This document shows positions 45,657 to 54,505 of a DNA stretch of 64,000 nucleotides, one piece after another. A program made the position numbers and the translations under genes. This DNA is from Alistipes provencensis (GTDB lineage Bacteria; Bacteroidota; Bacteroidia; Bacteroidales; Rikenellaceae): contig NZ_LT559262.1 of assembly GCF_900083545.1 (NCBI RefSeq), forward strand, positions 310,001 to 374,000. The letters run 5' to 3'. The notes beneath the pieces were generated by a model. That model made no database searches, was not told where the DNA came from, and worked only from the letters and a program-made list of their open reading frames with translations. Each line of letters opens with the position of its first letter. Within the stretch, counting starts at the first letter, position 1.

Positions 45657-46826
45657 ATGACACGCATCCGGACCAGCTTGCTGCTGCTCGCCGCAGCCCT
45701 CGTGCTGTGGCTGCCCGCCGGTGCCCAGCTCCACCGCGGAGCGCGCACGATCGTCCGGGGCGGCATGCTCGAAAAACCGGATTCGCTCCGCTCCAAACGC
45801 GACTCGCTGGAACTGGCCAGAATCATCCAGCAGTTCGACTCGGTCGCCACGGCGGGTTACCTCGCCGACTCCGCGGCCGTTGCGGCCCTGCGCACCGACG
45901 ACCGCCATTACCTCGATTCGGTGGCATTGGCCCATTTCGACGTCGCCCGGCTGGGCATCGACACCACGACCAAACCCCGCGTATTCAAAAAGGGATGGCT
46001 GATGAGCGACTCGATGTCGCTCTCGAAGGTGTGCTGGCTCTCGACCGTGCTGCCCGGCTACGGACAGGTCTACAACAAGCAATACTGGAAACTGCCGATC
46101 CTCTACGGACTGGTGGGAACCGGACTGGGGCTTTACATCCACGAGAACAAGACCTACAAACCGCTCAAACGGCAATACGAGTCCTATACCGACGTGAGCG
46201 CTTCGCGCACCCCGGAACTCGACGCCCTGCAGTCGCGGATGATCCGCAGCAACACCCGGCGGCAGGCCTACCTCGGGGTCACGATCGCCTCGTACATCTA
46301 TTTCATCGGCGACGCGGCCGTGAGCTACAAGACCAACGACGTGTCGGACGTCAAGAAAGCCACCACGCTGGCCTGCATCTTCCCCGGTGCGGGACAGATA
46401 TACAATAAGAGCTACTGGAAAGTGCCGTTCGTCGTGGGCGGATTCGCCTCGATGATCTACTGCATCGACTGGAACAACCGCGGTTACCAGCGCTTCAAGA
46501 AGGCCTACAACCTGCTGAGCGACTACGAACACAATCCGGACAAATACCCCGACGGCCCGACGGACGAGTTCCACGGCCGCTATTCGGCGTCGTTCATCCG
46601 CAACCTGCGGAACAACTACCGGCGCAACCGCGACCTGTGTATCATCATCTCGGGCGCGCTGTACGTCCTGCAGATCGTCGACGCCCACGTCGATGCCCAC
46701 CTGAAGGACTACGATGTCTCGGACGACCTTTCGATGAACATCGAGCCGCTGATCGACTACACCTACATCCCCACCCTCGGGGGGAACCGCCCGGTGTTCG
46801 GCTTCAACCTGAGCCTCAAATTTTAG
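45657..46826 (+). CDS. DUF5683 family membrane protein
   Basis: A 389-residue protein: signal peptide (1-23), a disordered acidic/Ser-rich region, then two copies of a hydrophobic module with GxGQxYNKxYWKxP (STVLPGYGQVYNKQYWKLPI and FPGAGQIYNKSYWKVPF). Function unknown. In Bacteroidetes this family is commonly near parAB and a LysM lytic transglycosylase, as here, which hints at a cell-envelope or division role (inference). Confidence 0.85.
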   Translation: MTRIRTSLLLLAAALVLWLPAGAQLHRGARTIVRGGMLEKPDSLRSKRDSLELARIIQQFDSVATAGYLADSAAVAALRTDDRHYLDSVALAHFDVARLGIDTTTKPRVFKKGWLMSDSMSLSKVCWLSTVLPGYGQVYNKQYWKLPILYGLVGTGLGLYIHENKTYKPLKRQYESYTDVSASRTPELDALQSRMIRSNTRRQAYLGVTIASYIYFIGDAAVSYKTNDVSDVKKATTLACIFPGAGQIYNKSYWKVPFVVGGFASMIYCIDWNNRGYQRFKKAYNLLSDYEHNPDKYPDGPTDEFHGRYSASFIRNLRNNYRRNRDLCIIISGALYVLQIVDAHVDAHLKDYDVSDDLSMNIEPLIDYTYIPTLGGNRPVFGFNLSLKF

Positions 46827-46829
46827 ACG

Positions 46830-48200
46830 ATGAAGAAACTCCTGACCATAGCGCTGCTCCTCACCGTCGCCGCCCAAGCGTCGGCCCTCGACCGCAGCCC
46901 CCGCAAGAAACGCCGCGACAAGAACAAAGCCCGGACCGAAACCCCTGCACCGACGCCCGCCCCGGCGGTCGAAAAGACTGTCGTTCCGGCCCCGGAGCCG
47001 GAACCGGAACCCGTCGAAGAACCCGTCGTCAACGACATGACGCTGGGATTCACCCCCGAGCAGACCGATTCGCTGCTGGCGGCATGGCGCGAACGCCAGC
47101 GTCAGGACGCTTACAGCGAGTTTTTCAAACAGTACATTCTCGAAGACTCCACCGAGGTGGCGGACACGACTCCCGATTCGGTCTACGCCCGGCGGCTGCT
47201 GGACCTCGCATCGCCGATCCAGTTCCCTTACAACAACATTGTAAAAGGGTATATCAACCGCTACACCAGCTCGCGCTACGGTACCATCAGCCGCATTCTC
47301 GGCATGTCGCAGTACTACTTCCCGATCATCGAGGAGGCGCTGCTCCGCGAGGGGCTGCCCGTCGAACTGCGCGCACTGCCGATCATCGAGTCGGCGCTCT
47401 CCCCCACGGCCACCTCGCCGATGGGCGCCGTCGGACTGTGGCAGTTCATGCCCACGACCGGCAAGAGCTACGGGCTCGAAATCAATTCGCTGGTAGACGA
47501 GCGCCGTGACCCCTACCTCGCCACGCAGGCCGCCTGCCGTTACCTGAAGGACCTCTACGCCATCTACAACGACTGGTCGCTGGCCATCGCCGCCTACAAC
47601 TGCGGCCCGGGCAACGTCAACAAGGCCATCGCCCGCTCGGGAGGCAAGAATTTCTGGGAGATTTACGACTACCTGCCCCGCGAGACGCGCGGCTATGTCC
47701 CGGCCTTCATCGGGGCGTCGTATGCCTATGCCTACCACCAGCAGCACGGCATCGAGCCCACCGAGGCCCCGATTCCACTTTCAGTGGACACCGTGCGGAT
47801 CAACAAGCTGATGCATCTGGAGCAGATCTCCTCGACGATCGATCTGCCGATCGAAACCCTGCGCCAGCTCAACCCCCAGTACAAGCTCGACATCATCCCC
47901 GCGACGACCAAGTCCTACGCACTGGTCCTGCCGCAGCGTTATGTCATGCAGTACATCGCCCACGAACCTGAGATCCACGCCAAAGACTCGATGTACCTCA
48001 AGGAGTACATCAACCCGGCCAACCTCGACAAGAAACGCCAAGAGCGCAGCGGATCGGTCTATGTGGTCAAGAAGGGCGACACGCTGGGCGCCATCGCCCG
48101 CCGTTACCGCGTGACCACGGCGCAGATCATGCGTTGGAACAACCTCAAGAGCGCCCACAAGCTCCGCATCGGGCAAAAACTCCGCATCGAAGGTAGATAA
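46830..48200 (+). CDS. lytic transglycosylase, MltD-like, with LysM
   Basis: A 456-residue periplasmic peptidoglycan-cleaving enzyme. Signal peptide (1-19), a Pro/Glu-rich spacer (about 36-67), SLT catalytic domain with E187 in LPIIESALSP and SPMGAVGLWQFMPTTG, AAYNCGPGNVNKAI, then a divergent LysM-like region (about 315-365) and a clear C-terminal LysM (about 410-454, YVVKKGDTLGAIARRYRVT). Three bases after the DUF5683 gene and overlapping mnmE by one base. Confidence 0.93.
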   Translation: MKKLLTIALLLTVAAQASALDRSPRKKRRDKNKARTETPAPTPAPAVEKTVVPAPEPEPEPVEEPVVNDMTLGFTPEQTDSLLAAWRERQRQDAYSEFFKQYILEDSTEVADTTPDSVYARRLLDLASPIQFPYNNIVKGYINRYTSSRYGTISRILGMSQYYFPIIEEALLREGLPVELRALPIIESALSPTATSPMGAVGLWQFMPTTGKSYGLEINSLVDERRDPYLATQAACRYLKDLYAIYNDWSLAIAAYNCGPGNVNKAIARSGGKNFWEIYDYLPRETRGYVPAFIGASYAYAYHQQHGIEPTEAPIPLSVDTVRINKLMHLEQISSTIDLPIETLRQLNPQYKLDIIPATTKSYALVLPQRYVMQYIAHEPEIHAKDSMYLKEYINPANLDKKRQERSGSVYVVKKGDTLGAIARRYRVTTAQIMRWNNLKSAHKLRIGQKLRIEGR

Positions 48201-49555
48201 TGATTCCCGACCACGATACCATCGTCGCCCCTGCAACCGCCGCAGGAGGGGCCATCGCCGTCGTCCGCGTGAGCGGCCGGGAGGCCTTTACCCTCTGCGA
48301 CAGGCTGTTCCGGGGCCGGAAGCCTTTGGCCGGAGCCGAAGGATACACGGTGCATTACGGGGAGATCATGGACGGCGACCGCATCGTAGATGACGTGCTG
48401 GCCACGGTATTCCGCGCGCCGCACTCCTACACGGGTGAAGATTCGGTCGAAATATCGTGTCACGGATCGTCCTACATCGTCTCGGAAATCCTCCGGCTGC
48501 TGACCGCCGCGGGCGGACGCATGGCCCAGCCCGGAGAGTTCACCATCCGCGCCTATCTGGCCGGAAAACTCGATCTCTCGCAGGCCGAAGCCGTGGCCGA
48601 CACCATCGCCGCCTCGTCGCGCGCAGCGCATGCGCTGGCCTCGACACAGATGCGCGGCGGATATTCCGACGAACTGGAACAGCTTCGCGACAAACTTCTG
48701 AACCTCACCTCGCTGCTGGAACTGGAACTCGACTTTTCGGAGGAGGAGGTGGAGTTCGCCGACCGGACCGCGTTGCGCGAGACGATGCAGCGCATCGGGG
48801 CCGAGATCGACCGCCTGCGCAACTCGTTTTCACTGGGCAACGCCATCAAAGAGGGTGTCGCCGTGGCAATCGCCGGAGCCCCGAACGTGGGGAAATCGAC
48901 GCTGCTGAACCGGCTTCTCAACGAGGAGCGCGCCATGGTCTCGGAGATCGCCGGCACGACGCGCGACGTAATCGAGGAGCGGGCCAACATCGGCGGCATC
49001 CTCTTCCGGTTCCTCGACACGGCGGGCATCCGCTCGACCGACGACCGGTTGGAACGTATGGGCATCGAGCGCACGATGGAGAGCATCCGCCGGGCGCAGA
49101 TCGTCATCCACATGATCGACGCCCCGACCCTCGCGGGAACACTCCCCGAACCCGATTTCACGCTCCGCCCCGACCAGAAAATCCTGACCGTCGCAAACAA
49201 GATCGACAAGGCTTCCGCATCGCTGAATCTTCCCGAAAACATCATCGCTATCTCGGCCAAACAGGGCACGGGCATCGACCGTCTGTGCGACGCCCTGCAT
49301 CGGACAGTCGACACCGAAGCACTCTACCACGGCGATCCGGTCGTTTCGAACAGCCGCCATTACGAAGCCCTCACAACGGCCCGCGAAGCCCTCGACCGGG
49401 CCCTCGACGGCCTCGGCAACGACCTCCCCGCCGACCTGCTGAGTGAGGAAATCCGTCAGGTCATCCACCATCTCGGCTCCATCACCGCCCGCGGCTCCAT
49501 CGCCCCTGACGAGGTTCTCCAAAACATCTTCTCGAAATTCTGCATCGGCAAATAG
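48200..49555 (+). CDS. mnmE: tRNA uridine-5-carboxymethylaminomethyl modification GTPase MnmE
   Basis: A 451-residue GTPase that with MnmG modifies U34 of certain tRNAs. N-terminal folate-binding domain (DTIVAPATAAGGAIAVVRVS), helical domain, G domain (G1 GAPNVGKS 226-233, DTAG, NKID) and the diagnostic C-terminus FCIGK with the catalytic cysteine. ATG shares a base with the previous stop. Last gene before the accessory region. Confidence 0.97.
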   Translation: MIPDHDTIVAPATAAGGAIAVVRVSGREAFTLCDRLFRGRKPLAGAEGYTVHYGEIMDGDRIVDDVLATVFRAPHSYTGEDSVEISCHGSSYIVSEILRLLTAAGGRMAQPGEFTIRAYLAGKLDLSQAEAVADTIAASSRAAHALASTQMRGGYSDELEQLRDKLLNLTSLLELELDFSEEEVEFADRTALRETMQRIGAEIDRLRNSFSLGNAIKEGVAVAIAGAPNVGKSTLLNRLLNEERAMVSEIAGTTRDVIEERANIGGILFRFLDTAGIRSTDDRLERMGIERTMESIRRAQIVIHMIDAPTLAGTLPEPDFTLRPDQKILTVANKIDKASASLNLPENIIAISAKQGTGIDRLCDALHRTVDTEALYHGDPVVSNSRHYEALTTAREALDRALDGLGNDLPADLLSEEIRQVIHHLGSITARGSIAPDEVLQNIFSKFCIGK

Positions 49556-49598
49556 AAGCCGATAAACAACGATTATTACTTATTAACGACAATCACTT

Positions 49599-49619
49599 AG
49601 GCGCTCATACAGAGCGTCT
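49599..49619 (+). terminator. hairpin after mnmE
   Basis: An 8-bp stem (one G-T pair) with loop ATACA, AGGCGCTC/GAGCGTCT, 43 bases after the mnmE stop and followed by TTCGTCGTTTGTG. Short complementary arms (AACGAC/GTCGTT, AATCAC/GTGATT) surround it. Confidence 0.55.
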
Positions 49620-49748
49620 TTCGTCGTTTGTGATTTTCCGTCGGTACTCCTGCGCGTCCTCTTTTACCCCCTTTTTTCGCCCCCGTTTCGCCCTCGGCAC
49701 CTCCTGCCGGGCAGGGCTTCCGTTTTCGTCTCCGAGGTTCTGGAAAAT

Positions 49749-49794
49749 TGCAACAGACTGCAACGAGGCGCAACGTACAGCACCGAGCTGCAAC
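49749..49794. promoter_or_regulatory. five TGCAAC-like motifs phased at 10 bp
   Basis: TGCAAC at 49749, TGCAAC at 49759, CGCAAC at 49769, AGCACC at 49779 and TGCAAC at 49789, each start exactly 10 bp from the last. They lie 33 bases before the start of the five-HTH protein gene and are a probable binding array on one face of the helix. Confidence 0.6.
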
Positions 49795-49826
49795 AAAATG
49801 GGTGACAGTAAGAAAGGAGGCCTACG

Positions 49827-50903
49827 ATGAGCAGTAGCCTCCAATACCAGAAAATCTGCATCTTCTGCGGGCGCGAATTCATCGCCCAAAAATTCACGAC
49901 CGAATACTGTTCGCACGCGTGCTCCCAGCGAGCATACAAACAGCGCAAGCGGGAACAAAAAATGGAAAAATTCCGCATTTCTCCCACCGAAGTTTCGGTG
50001 CCGGAACCTATTCTTCAGGACAAGGAGAGAGAATACCTCAGCTGTGAACAGGTGGCAGACCTAATGGGAATCTGCCGCACAACGGTATACCGGTATTGTA
50101 TTTCAGGAAAAATGAACTGCATCAAGATGAACCGAAAAATATTTATCCAGCGAAGCGACATACGCGGGTTGTTCGAACACCCGCAGCCCTACAAGGTCAA
50201 GCCCCTCTACCGGAAGCCTATTACCGAATTTTATTCCATGCGGGAGATTACCGAGAAATACGGCGTTTCAGAATCTATGGTCTACAACATAGTCAGTACG
50301 CAACGAATCCCGAAAGGGCTAAGCCAGGGCAAAACCATCTACAGCAAAAAACACGTCGACAAACATTTTGCCGCCAAGCTCCCCGATCCGCAGGTTGCTG
50401 AGTGGTACACCGTGGAGGAGATTCGGGAGAAGTACGGCATGAGCCTGTCGGCTGTCTACTCGTTCACCTCGGAATACGGCATTCCCCGCAAAAAGAACGG
50501 AGGCAAAACCTATTACTCGAAGGCGCACACCGACACGCACCTCAGGATGCGTCAACCCGACCCTACGATCAAGGAGTGGTACAGCATGGAGGAAATAATC
50601 GCGAAGTACGACCTCACACCCGGCTTCGTGTCGAACCTGATCTACAAGAACCCAATCCCGAAAATCCGGCGTGGCAACAAGGGCTACTACTCCAAGGCGG
50701 ATTTCGACCGGCTCGTCCGCGAGAAACAGCTCGTGCCGGAGTACTACACCGTCGAGGAAGCGATGGCCAAATACAACCTGACGCGGGACCAGCTCTACCA
50801 TTATGTCCGCTTCCACAATATTCCGAAAATCCAGGAGGGGCGCTACATCAAAATATCCAAACCGGAGCTGGACGTCCTCTTCGCACAACCGAACACACTT
50901 TAA
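49827..50903 (+). CDS. zinc-finger protein with five excisionase-like HTH modules
   Basis: A 358-residue DNA-binding protein. N-terminal C11-x2-C14-x13-C28-x3-C32 zinc motif and basic helix, then five helix-turn-helix units beginning about residues 70, 136, 194, 252 and 307, with a period of 55-66 residues. Units 2-5 share a pattern E-[FWY]-Y-[ST]-[VM]-x-E followed by KY and a recognition helix, then IP-K and YYSK-type wing. Unit 1 is closer to the HTH_17 excisionase type. An unusually strong Shine-Dalgarno AAAGGAGG (49813-49820) precedes the ATG. The integrase gene follows 13 bases later, so it is probably its directionality factor or regulator; exact role unknown. Confidence 0.8.
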   Translation: MSSSLQYQKICIFCGREFIAQKFTTEYCSHACSQRAYKQRKREQKMEKFRISPTEVSVPEPILQDKEREYLSCEQVADLMGICRTTVYRYCISGKMNCIKMNRKIFIQRSDIRGLFEHPQPYKVKPLYRKPITEFYSMREITEKYGVSESMVYNIVSTQRIPKGLSQGKTIYSKKHVDKHFAAKLPDPQVAEWYTVEEIREKYGMSLSAVYSFTSEYGIPRKKNGGKTYYSKAHTDTHLRMRQPDPTIKEWYSMEEIIAKYDLTPGFVSNLIYKNPIPKIRRGNKGYYSKADFDRLVREKQLVPEYYTVEEAMAKYNLTRDQLYHYVRFHNIPKIQEGRYIKISKPELDVLFAQPNTL

Positions 50904-50916
50904 CACTTATATTATT

Positions 50917-52014
50917 ATGGGAACAAAAATCACATTGCGGCGCAAGCCAATCACCCGCGGGCGGGAATCGCTCTATCTGGAATTCTATCCGGCCATCCGC
51001 TGCCCCGAGACCATGAAGATGATTTACAAAGAGTATCTGGGCATCTACATCTTCCAGAATCCGCAGAACCTGATTCAGAAAGAGTACAACGACGAGATGC
51101 TGCTCAAGGCCGAGGGCATTCGCTCGATGCGCGTGCAGGCGGTCATCAACGAGCAGTACGGCTTCCTCGACAAGCACAAACTCAAAGGCGACTTCCTCGC
51201 CTTCTTCCGGAGCGTCGTCGCGCGCAAAGACCCGAAGTGGCGCATGGTCTACCGCCATTTCGAGCGGTTCGCGGGTGGCAAATGCACCTACGGCGAGGTC
51301 ACGGTCGAGCTGTGCCGCAAATTCCGCGAGTACCTCACCACCACGCACCAACTGAAGTTCACGAAAAAGAAGATGCGCCGCAACTCGGCCGCCAGTTACT
51401 TCTCAACATTCCGCGCCCTGCTGAAGGTCGCCTACCGCGACAAACTGATCCGGGAGAACGTCAACGACTTCCTCGAAAAGCTCGAATACGAGGATACCCG
51501 GCGGGAATTCCTGACGCTCGACGAACTGAAACGGCTGGCCGACACGCCGTGCGACATCCCGATGCTGCGGCGCGCGGCGATCTTCTCATGCTTCACGGGG
51601 CTTCGCATCAGCGACATCCTGCAACTCGAATGGAAAGACATTTCGCAAGCCTCGGACGGCGGTTGGTGGATGCGTATCCGCACCGAAAAGACCGAGACCG
51701 AAGCCACGCTGCCCATCAGCGACGAGGCGTTGGAGTACTGCGGCACGCCGGGCACGGGCAAGGTGTTCGCCGGATTGGAGCGTTCGATGACTCAGCATCC
51801 CTTATTTAAATGGATTCGCAAGGCGGGTATCGAGCGCCACATCACGTTCCATTGCTTCCGCCACACGTTCGCCACGCTCCAGATTGCGCTCGGAACCGAC
51901 ATTTTCACCGTCAGCAAGATGCTCACCCACCGCAATGTCTCGACCACGCAGATCTACGCCGAACTGGTCAACGAGAAGAAACGCGAGTCGGCAAATAAGA
52001 TTTCACTTAAATAA
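50917..52014 (+). CDS. tyrosine recombinase/integrase (XerC/D-like)
   Basis: A 365-residue site-specific recombinase. N-terminal arm-binding-like strand region, SAM-like core-binding domain (about 90-190) and catalytic domain with the full set R230 (CFTGLRISDIL), K258, H312-x-x-R315 (HCFRHTF), H338 and nucleophile Y347. It is downstream of the five-HTH protein. GC content is close to the chromosome, unlike the elements that follow. Confidence 0.92.
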   Translation: MGTKITLRRKPITRGRESLYLEFYPAIRCPETMKMIYKEYLGIYIFQNPQNLIQKEYNDEMLLKAEGIRSMRVQAVINEQYGFLDKHKLKGDFLAFFRSVVARKDPKWRMVYRHFERFAGGKCTYGEVTVELCRKFREYLTTTHQLKFTKKKMRRNSAASYFSTFRALLKVAYRDKLIRENVNDFLEKLEYEDTRREFLTLDELKRLADTPCDIPMLRRAAIFSCFTGLRISDILQLEWKDISQASDGGWWMRIRTEKTETEATLPISDEALEYCGTPGTGKVFAGLERSMTQHPLFKWIRKAGIERHITFHCFRHTFATLQIALGTDIFTVSKMLTHRNVSTTQIYAELVNEKKRESANKISLK

Positions 52015-52122
52015 CTGATGCTGAACGATGCGAGTAATAGCTGGTAAATTTTTTCGATTTTTTCACCGATTTGCAAACCTTCCCCCAGACAGCGACCTAT
52101 TCTTATATACAAACTATGAATT

Positions 52123-52485
52123 ATGCAGCAAACAGAACTCTCTTTCGACCGGTTACCGGAGGCCATAGCCCGCTTGATCGACGAAGTGGCACAACTCCGC
52201 GAATCGCTCCAACGCCTCGGGAAACCACCATCCGCCCTATCCCGTCCTATTGGGATCGACGAGGCGTGCGCCATCGTGATGAAGGCCAAACCGACCGTCT
52301 ACAAACTCGTGCATCAGGGCTTGATCCCCCACTGCAAGATCGGCCACAAACTCTACTTCCAAGAGGACGAGTTATTGGAGTGGATTGCCAAAGGTAAGAA
52401 AAAAGGCATTACGGAGACAAAATCCGACATCGAAACTCAAATGCTGCGAGGCGTTAAACATAAACCCCAATCATTCACATTTTAA
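52123..52485 (+). CDS. excisionase-like helix-turn-helix protein
   Basis: A 120-residue protein: N-terminal coiled-coil segment (about 8-33), then an HTH_17-type domain (IGIDEACAIVMKAKPTVYKLVHQGLIP, then KLYFQEDELLEWIA). This is typical of the small DNA-binding proteins paired with Bacteroidetes integrases. Likely recombination directionality factor. Confidence 0.85.
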   Translation: MQQTELSFDRLPEAIARLIDEVAQLRESLQRLGKPPSALSRPIGIDEACAIVMKAKPTVYKLVHQGLIPHCKIGHKLYFQEDELLEWIAKGKKKGITETKSDIETQMLRGVKHKPQSFTF

Positions 52486-52566
52486 TTTTTCAAACGATGA
52501 AAACAGCTATCAGTACCACCGCATCGAAAATAATTATGGTTTCTAATCTTTAACAAAATTGTAACG

Positions 52567-52989
52567 ATGAAAATGAAAACAAATCCAATGAACGAAAGAG
52601 GCTTTATCGAAATCAAAAGAGATGAGCAAGGACAAACAAATGTAGAAATCTTACTTGCCGATCATACTTTATGGTTGAGCAAACAACAGATGGCTGATTT
52701 ACTCGAAGTACGAGTGAGTGTGATCAGCAATAGTTTACAGACTATAATTCAGAGCGGAATTTTACAAGAGGAGGCGGTTTCTTGTGTTCATAAAGATGGT
52801 CGTCAGCGTGAAGTCATTTTATATAACCTCGATGCGTTCATTTCAGTTTGCTTTCGGATCAATTCACAGAATGCCGAAGCTGTACGAGAATGGGCGATGA
52901 AAACAATATGGGGTTTTTGTAGATTTAAATACCAAGAGCTGATGATGGAATCTTTTGGTAAAAAAGAGAAGAAATACATCGTTAGTTAA
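52567..52989 (+). CDS. short RhuM-like protein
   Basis: A 140-residue protein with the RhuM (virulence protein) N-terminal pattern: LWLSKQQMADLLEVRVSVISN (HTH-like), EAVSCVHKDGRQREVILYNLDAFISVCFRINS, then REWAMKTIWGF. RhuM family members I know are about twice as long; the C-terminal half is missing here, so it is truncated or a solo version. AT-rich; start follows AACG; possible second ATG at 52573. Confidence 0.7.
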   Translation: MKMKTNPMNERGFIEIKRDEQGQTNVEILLADHTLWLSKQQMADLLEVRVSVISNSLQTIIQSGILQEEAVSCVHKDGRQREVILYNLDAFISVCFRINSQNAEAVREWAMKTIWGFCRFKYQELMMESFGKKEKKYIVS

Positions 52990-52995
52990 CTGGTA

Positions 52996-53211
52996 ATGAG
53001 AGAGAAAAAAAAGCGACGCAGGATTAGGTTTAAAAACGGGACTCGAACCTTCTACTCCAACTATAACAAGGTTGTGCTCTCTGAATTAGACACTTATTTA
53101 TCCATAAATAATAGATTTAAATGCACGAAAAATATAAATGAGGTACGATTTACACACAACTTTTTTCAAAAGCAAAAGTCACTGACAAACAACAATATAC
53201 ATAATTCCTAA
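52996..53211 (+). CDS. possible small hypothetical protein
   Basis: A 71-codon open frame starting 6 bases after the RhuM-like stop. Very basic N-terminus (KKKRRRIRFK), no recognisable family. Most of it overlaps the tRNA-like sequence on the other strand, so it may not be a gene. Confidence 0.2.
   Translation: MREKKKRRRIRFKNGTRTFYSNYNKVVLSELDTYLSINNRFKCTKNINEVRFTHNFFQKQKSLTNNNIHNS
53024..53096 (-). tRNA. degenerate tRNA-like sequence (possible Asn-type remnant)
   Basis: On the minus strand: GAGAGCA (D-arm 3' side), CAACC-TTGTTAT-AGTTG (anticodon stem with one mismatch, loop reading GTT), and GGTTCGAGTCCCG (T-loop). The D-loop appears shortened and the T and acceptor stems do not pair well. 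It is probably a remnant or element-borne variant beside the integrase at 53255. Confidence 0.25.
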
Positions 53212-53254
53212 CAAATTGGTCCCATTTTCTACTGCCTTCTATTCCTCAATTTTA

Positions 53255-54505
53255 TTACATAACGCCATTAAGTAACCTCTCTAAGCAAAATTGAGACTGT
53301 AACCGCATAAGGCTTCTATCTAAGATACCCATATCCTCATTGATTTTATCATCTAATATCTGAGCATATACTTGAGTAGTCCGAATTGTTTTATGACCTA
53401 AAACTTTGCTTAGAGTTTCTATTGGCAGGCCATTCGACAAAGCAACCGTTGTTGCAAAAGTATGCCTAGCAGTGTGAACGGTTATCCGTTTGTGTATTTC
53501 ACAAATCGACGCAATTTCCTTTATATATTTATTGAAATTGGCATTACTAATTACCGGTAGTAACGATTTTCCTTTACGGAAGTTACGATACTTTTCGAGT
53601 ATTCTGGTCGGTAACTCCATAAGTTTTATGCGAGACTCGGTTGATGTTTTTAATCGCTTCATTATTATCCACTTTGTACCATCGCTACCGATATGGATAT
53701 CTCTATTATTCAGTTTTAAAAGATCCGCATAACTCAACCCGGTAAAGCAACAAAATAGAAAAATATCACGTACCCTATCCAATCGTCGAGAGTCTAATCG
53801 CACACTTATTACCCTCCCAAGTTCATTCTCATTTAAGAAAACTCTTGCCGGAGTATCTGACTTAGTTTTGTGATACCGAAAAGGATTATGTTGCATTATC
53901 CCTTCTTCTATCGCAATGAGAATAATTCTTTTAAAGATTTTAACCAACTTACCGACAGAGCTATGCGACATTCTATATTTTATCTGAAGAAAACTTTCGA
54001 AATTCAATATGAATTTTAATGTTATACGCTGGAAGGACACGTCATGTACATTATAAGTCATCAAAATATACTCTTCCAACCTGCGCACTGTCAGTTCGTA
54101 TTTGTTATGAGTTGATTGTTTGATACCATATCCGATCTGTCGCTTCCGATTCTCATTCCAGTCCCGAAAGAAAAGTAATAACATAGAATCTCTGTTTATA
54201 CTTCCGAAAATATCACTCTTAATCAAATGTGGAGATACATTTTTCGAGGTATTAATTCTTGTATTGTAAGATAAGATTATCCTGGCCCGCAAATAATCAA
54301 GAAGAGAGTTTAGTTCTATCGCTTCTAGTGAGTCCCCTATGGCTTTATGCTTTGCTACATTCCATAGTTCAGAGCGAACCTTATAGGTCGTACTAAATTG
54401 ACATTTCTGCCCGCATATAGTAATACGAGCGTAGATCATCCATTTTTCTTGATTCTTGTTTCGTGGTTTTTTAGCATAAAAGCCTACCTTAAAAGTGTTT
54501 TTCAT
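53255..54505 (-). CDS. IntDOT-like tyrosine integrase
   Basis: A 416-residue integrase of Bacteroidetes conjugative or mobilisable elements. N-terminal arm-binding domain (MKNTFKVGFYAKKPRNKNQ), SAM-like domain (about 105-205), catalytic domain with K286, H344-x-x-R347, H371 and Y380. The position of the first catalytic arginine holds S258 (FTGLSYADLL), the same substitution known in CTnDOT integrase. AT-rich gene, so foreign to the chromosome. Confidence 0.92.
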   Translation of the reverse strand: MKNTFKVGFYAKKPRNKNQEKWMIYARITICGQKCQFSTTYKVRSELWNVAKHKAIGDSLEAIELNSLLDYLRARIILSYNTRINTSKNVSPHLIKSDIFGSINRDSMLLLFFRDWNENRKRQIGYGIKQSTHNKYELTVRRLEEYILMTYNVHDVSFQRITLKFILNFESFLQIKYRMSHSSVGKLVKIFKRIILIAIEEGIMQHNPFRYHKTKSDTPARVFLNENELGRVISVRLDSRRLDRVRDIFLFCCFTGLSYADLLKLNNRDIHIGSDGTKWIIMKRLKTSTESRIKLMELPTRILEKYRNFRKGKSLLPVISNANFNKYIKEIASICEIHKRITVHTARHTFATTVALSNGLPIETLSKVLGHKTIRTTQVYAQILDDKINEDMGILDRSLMRLQSQFCLERLLNGVM

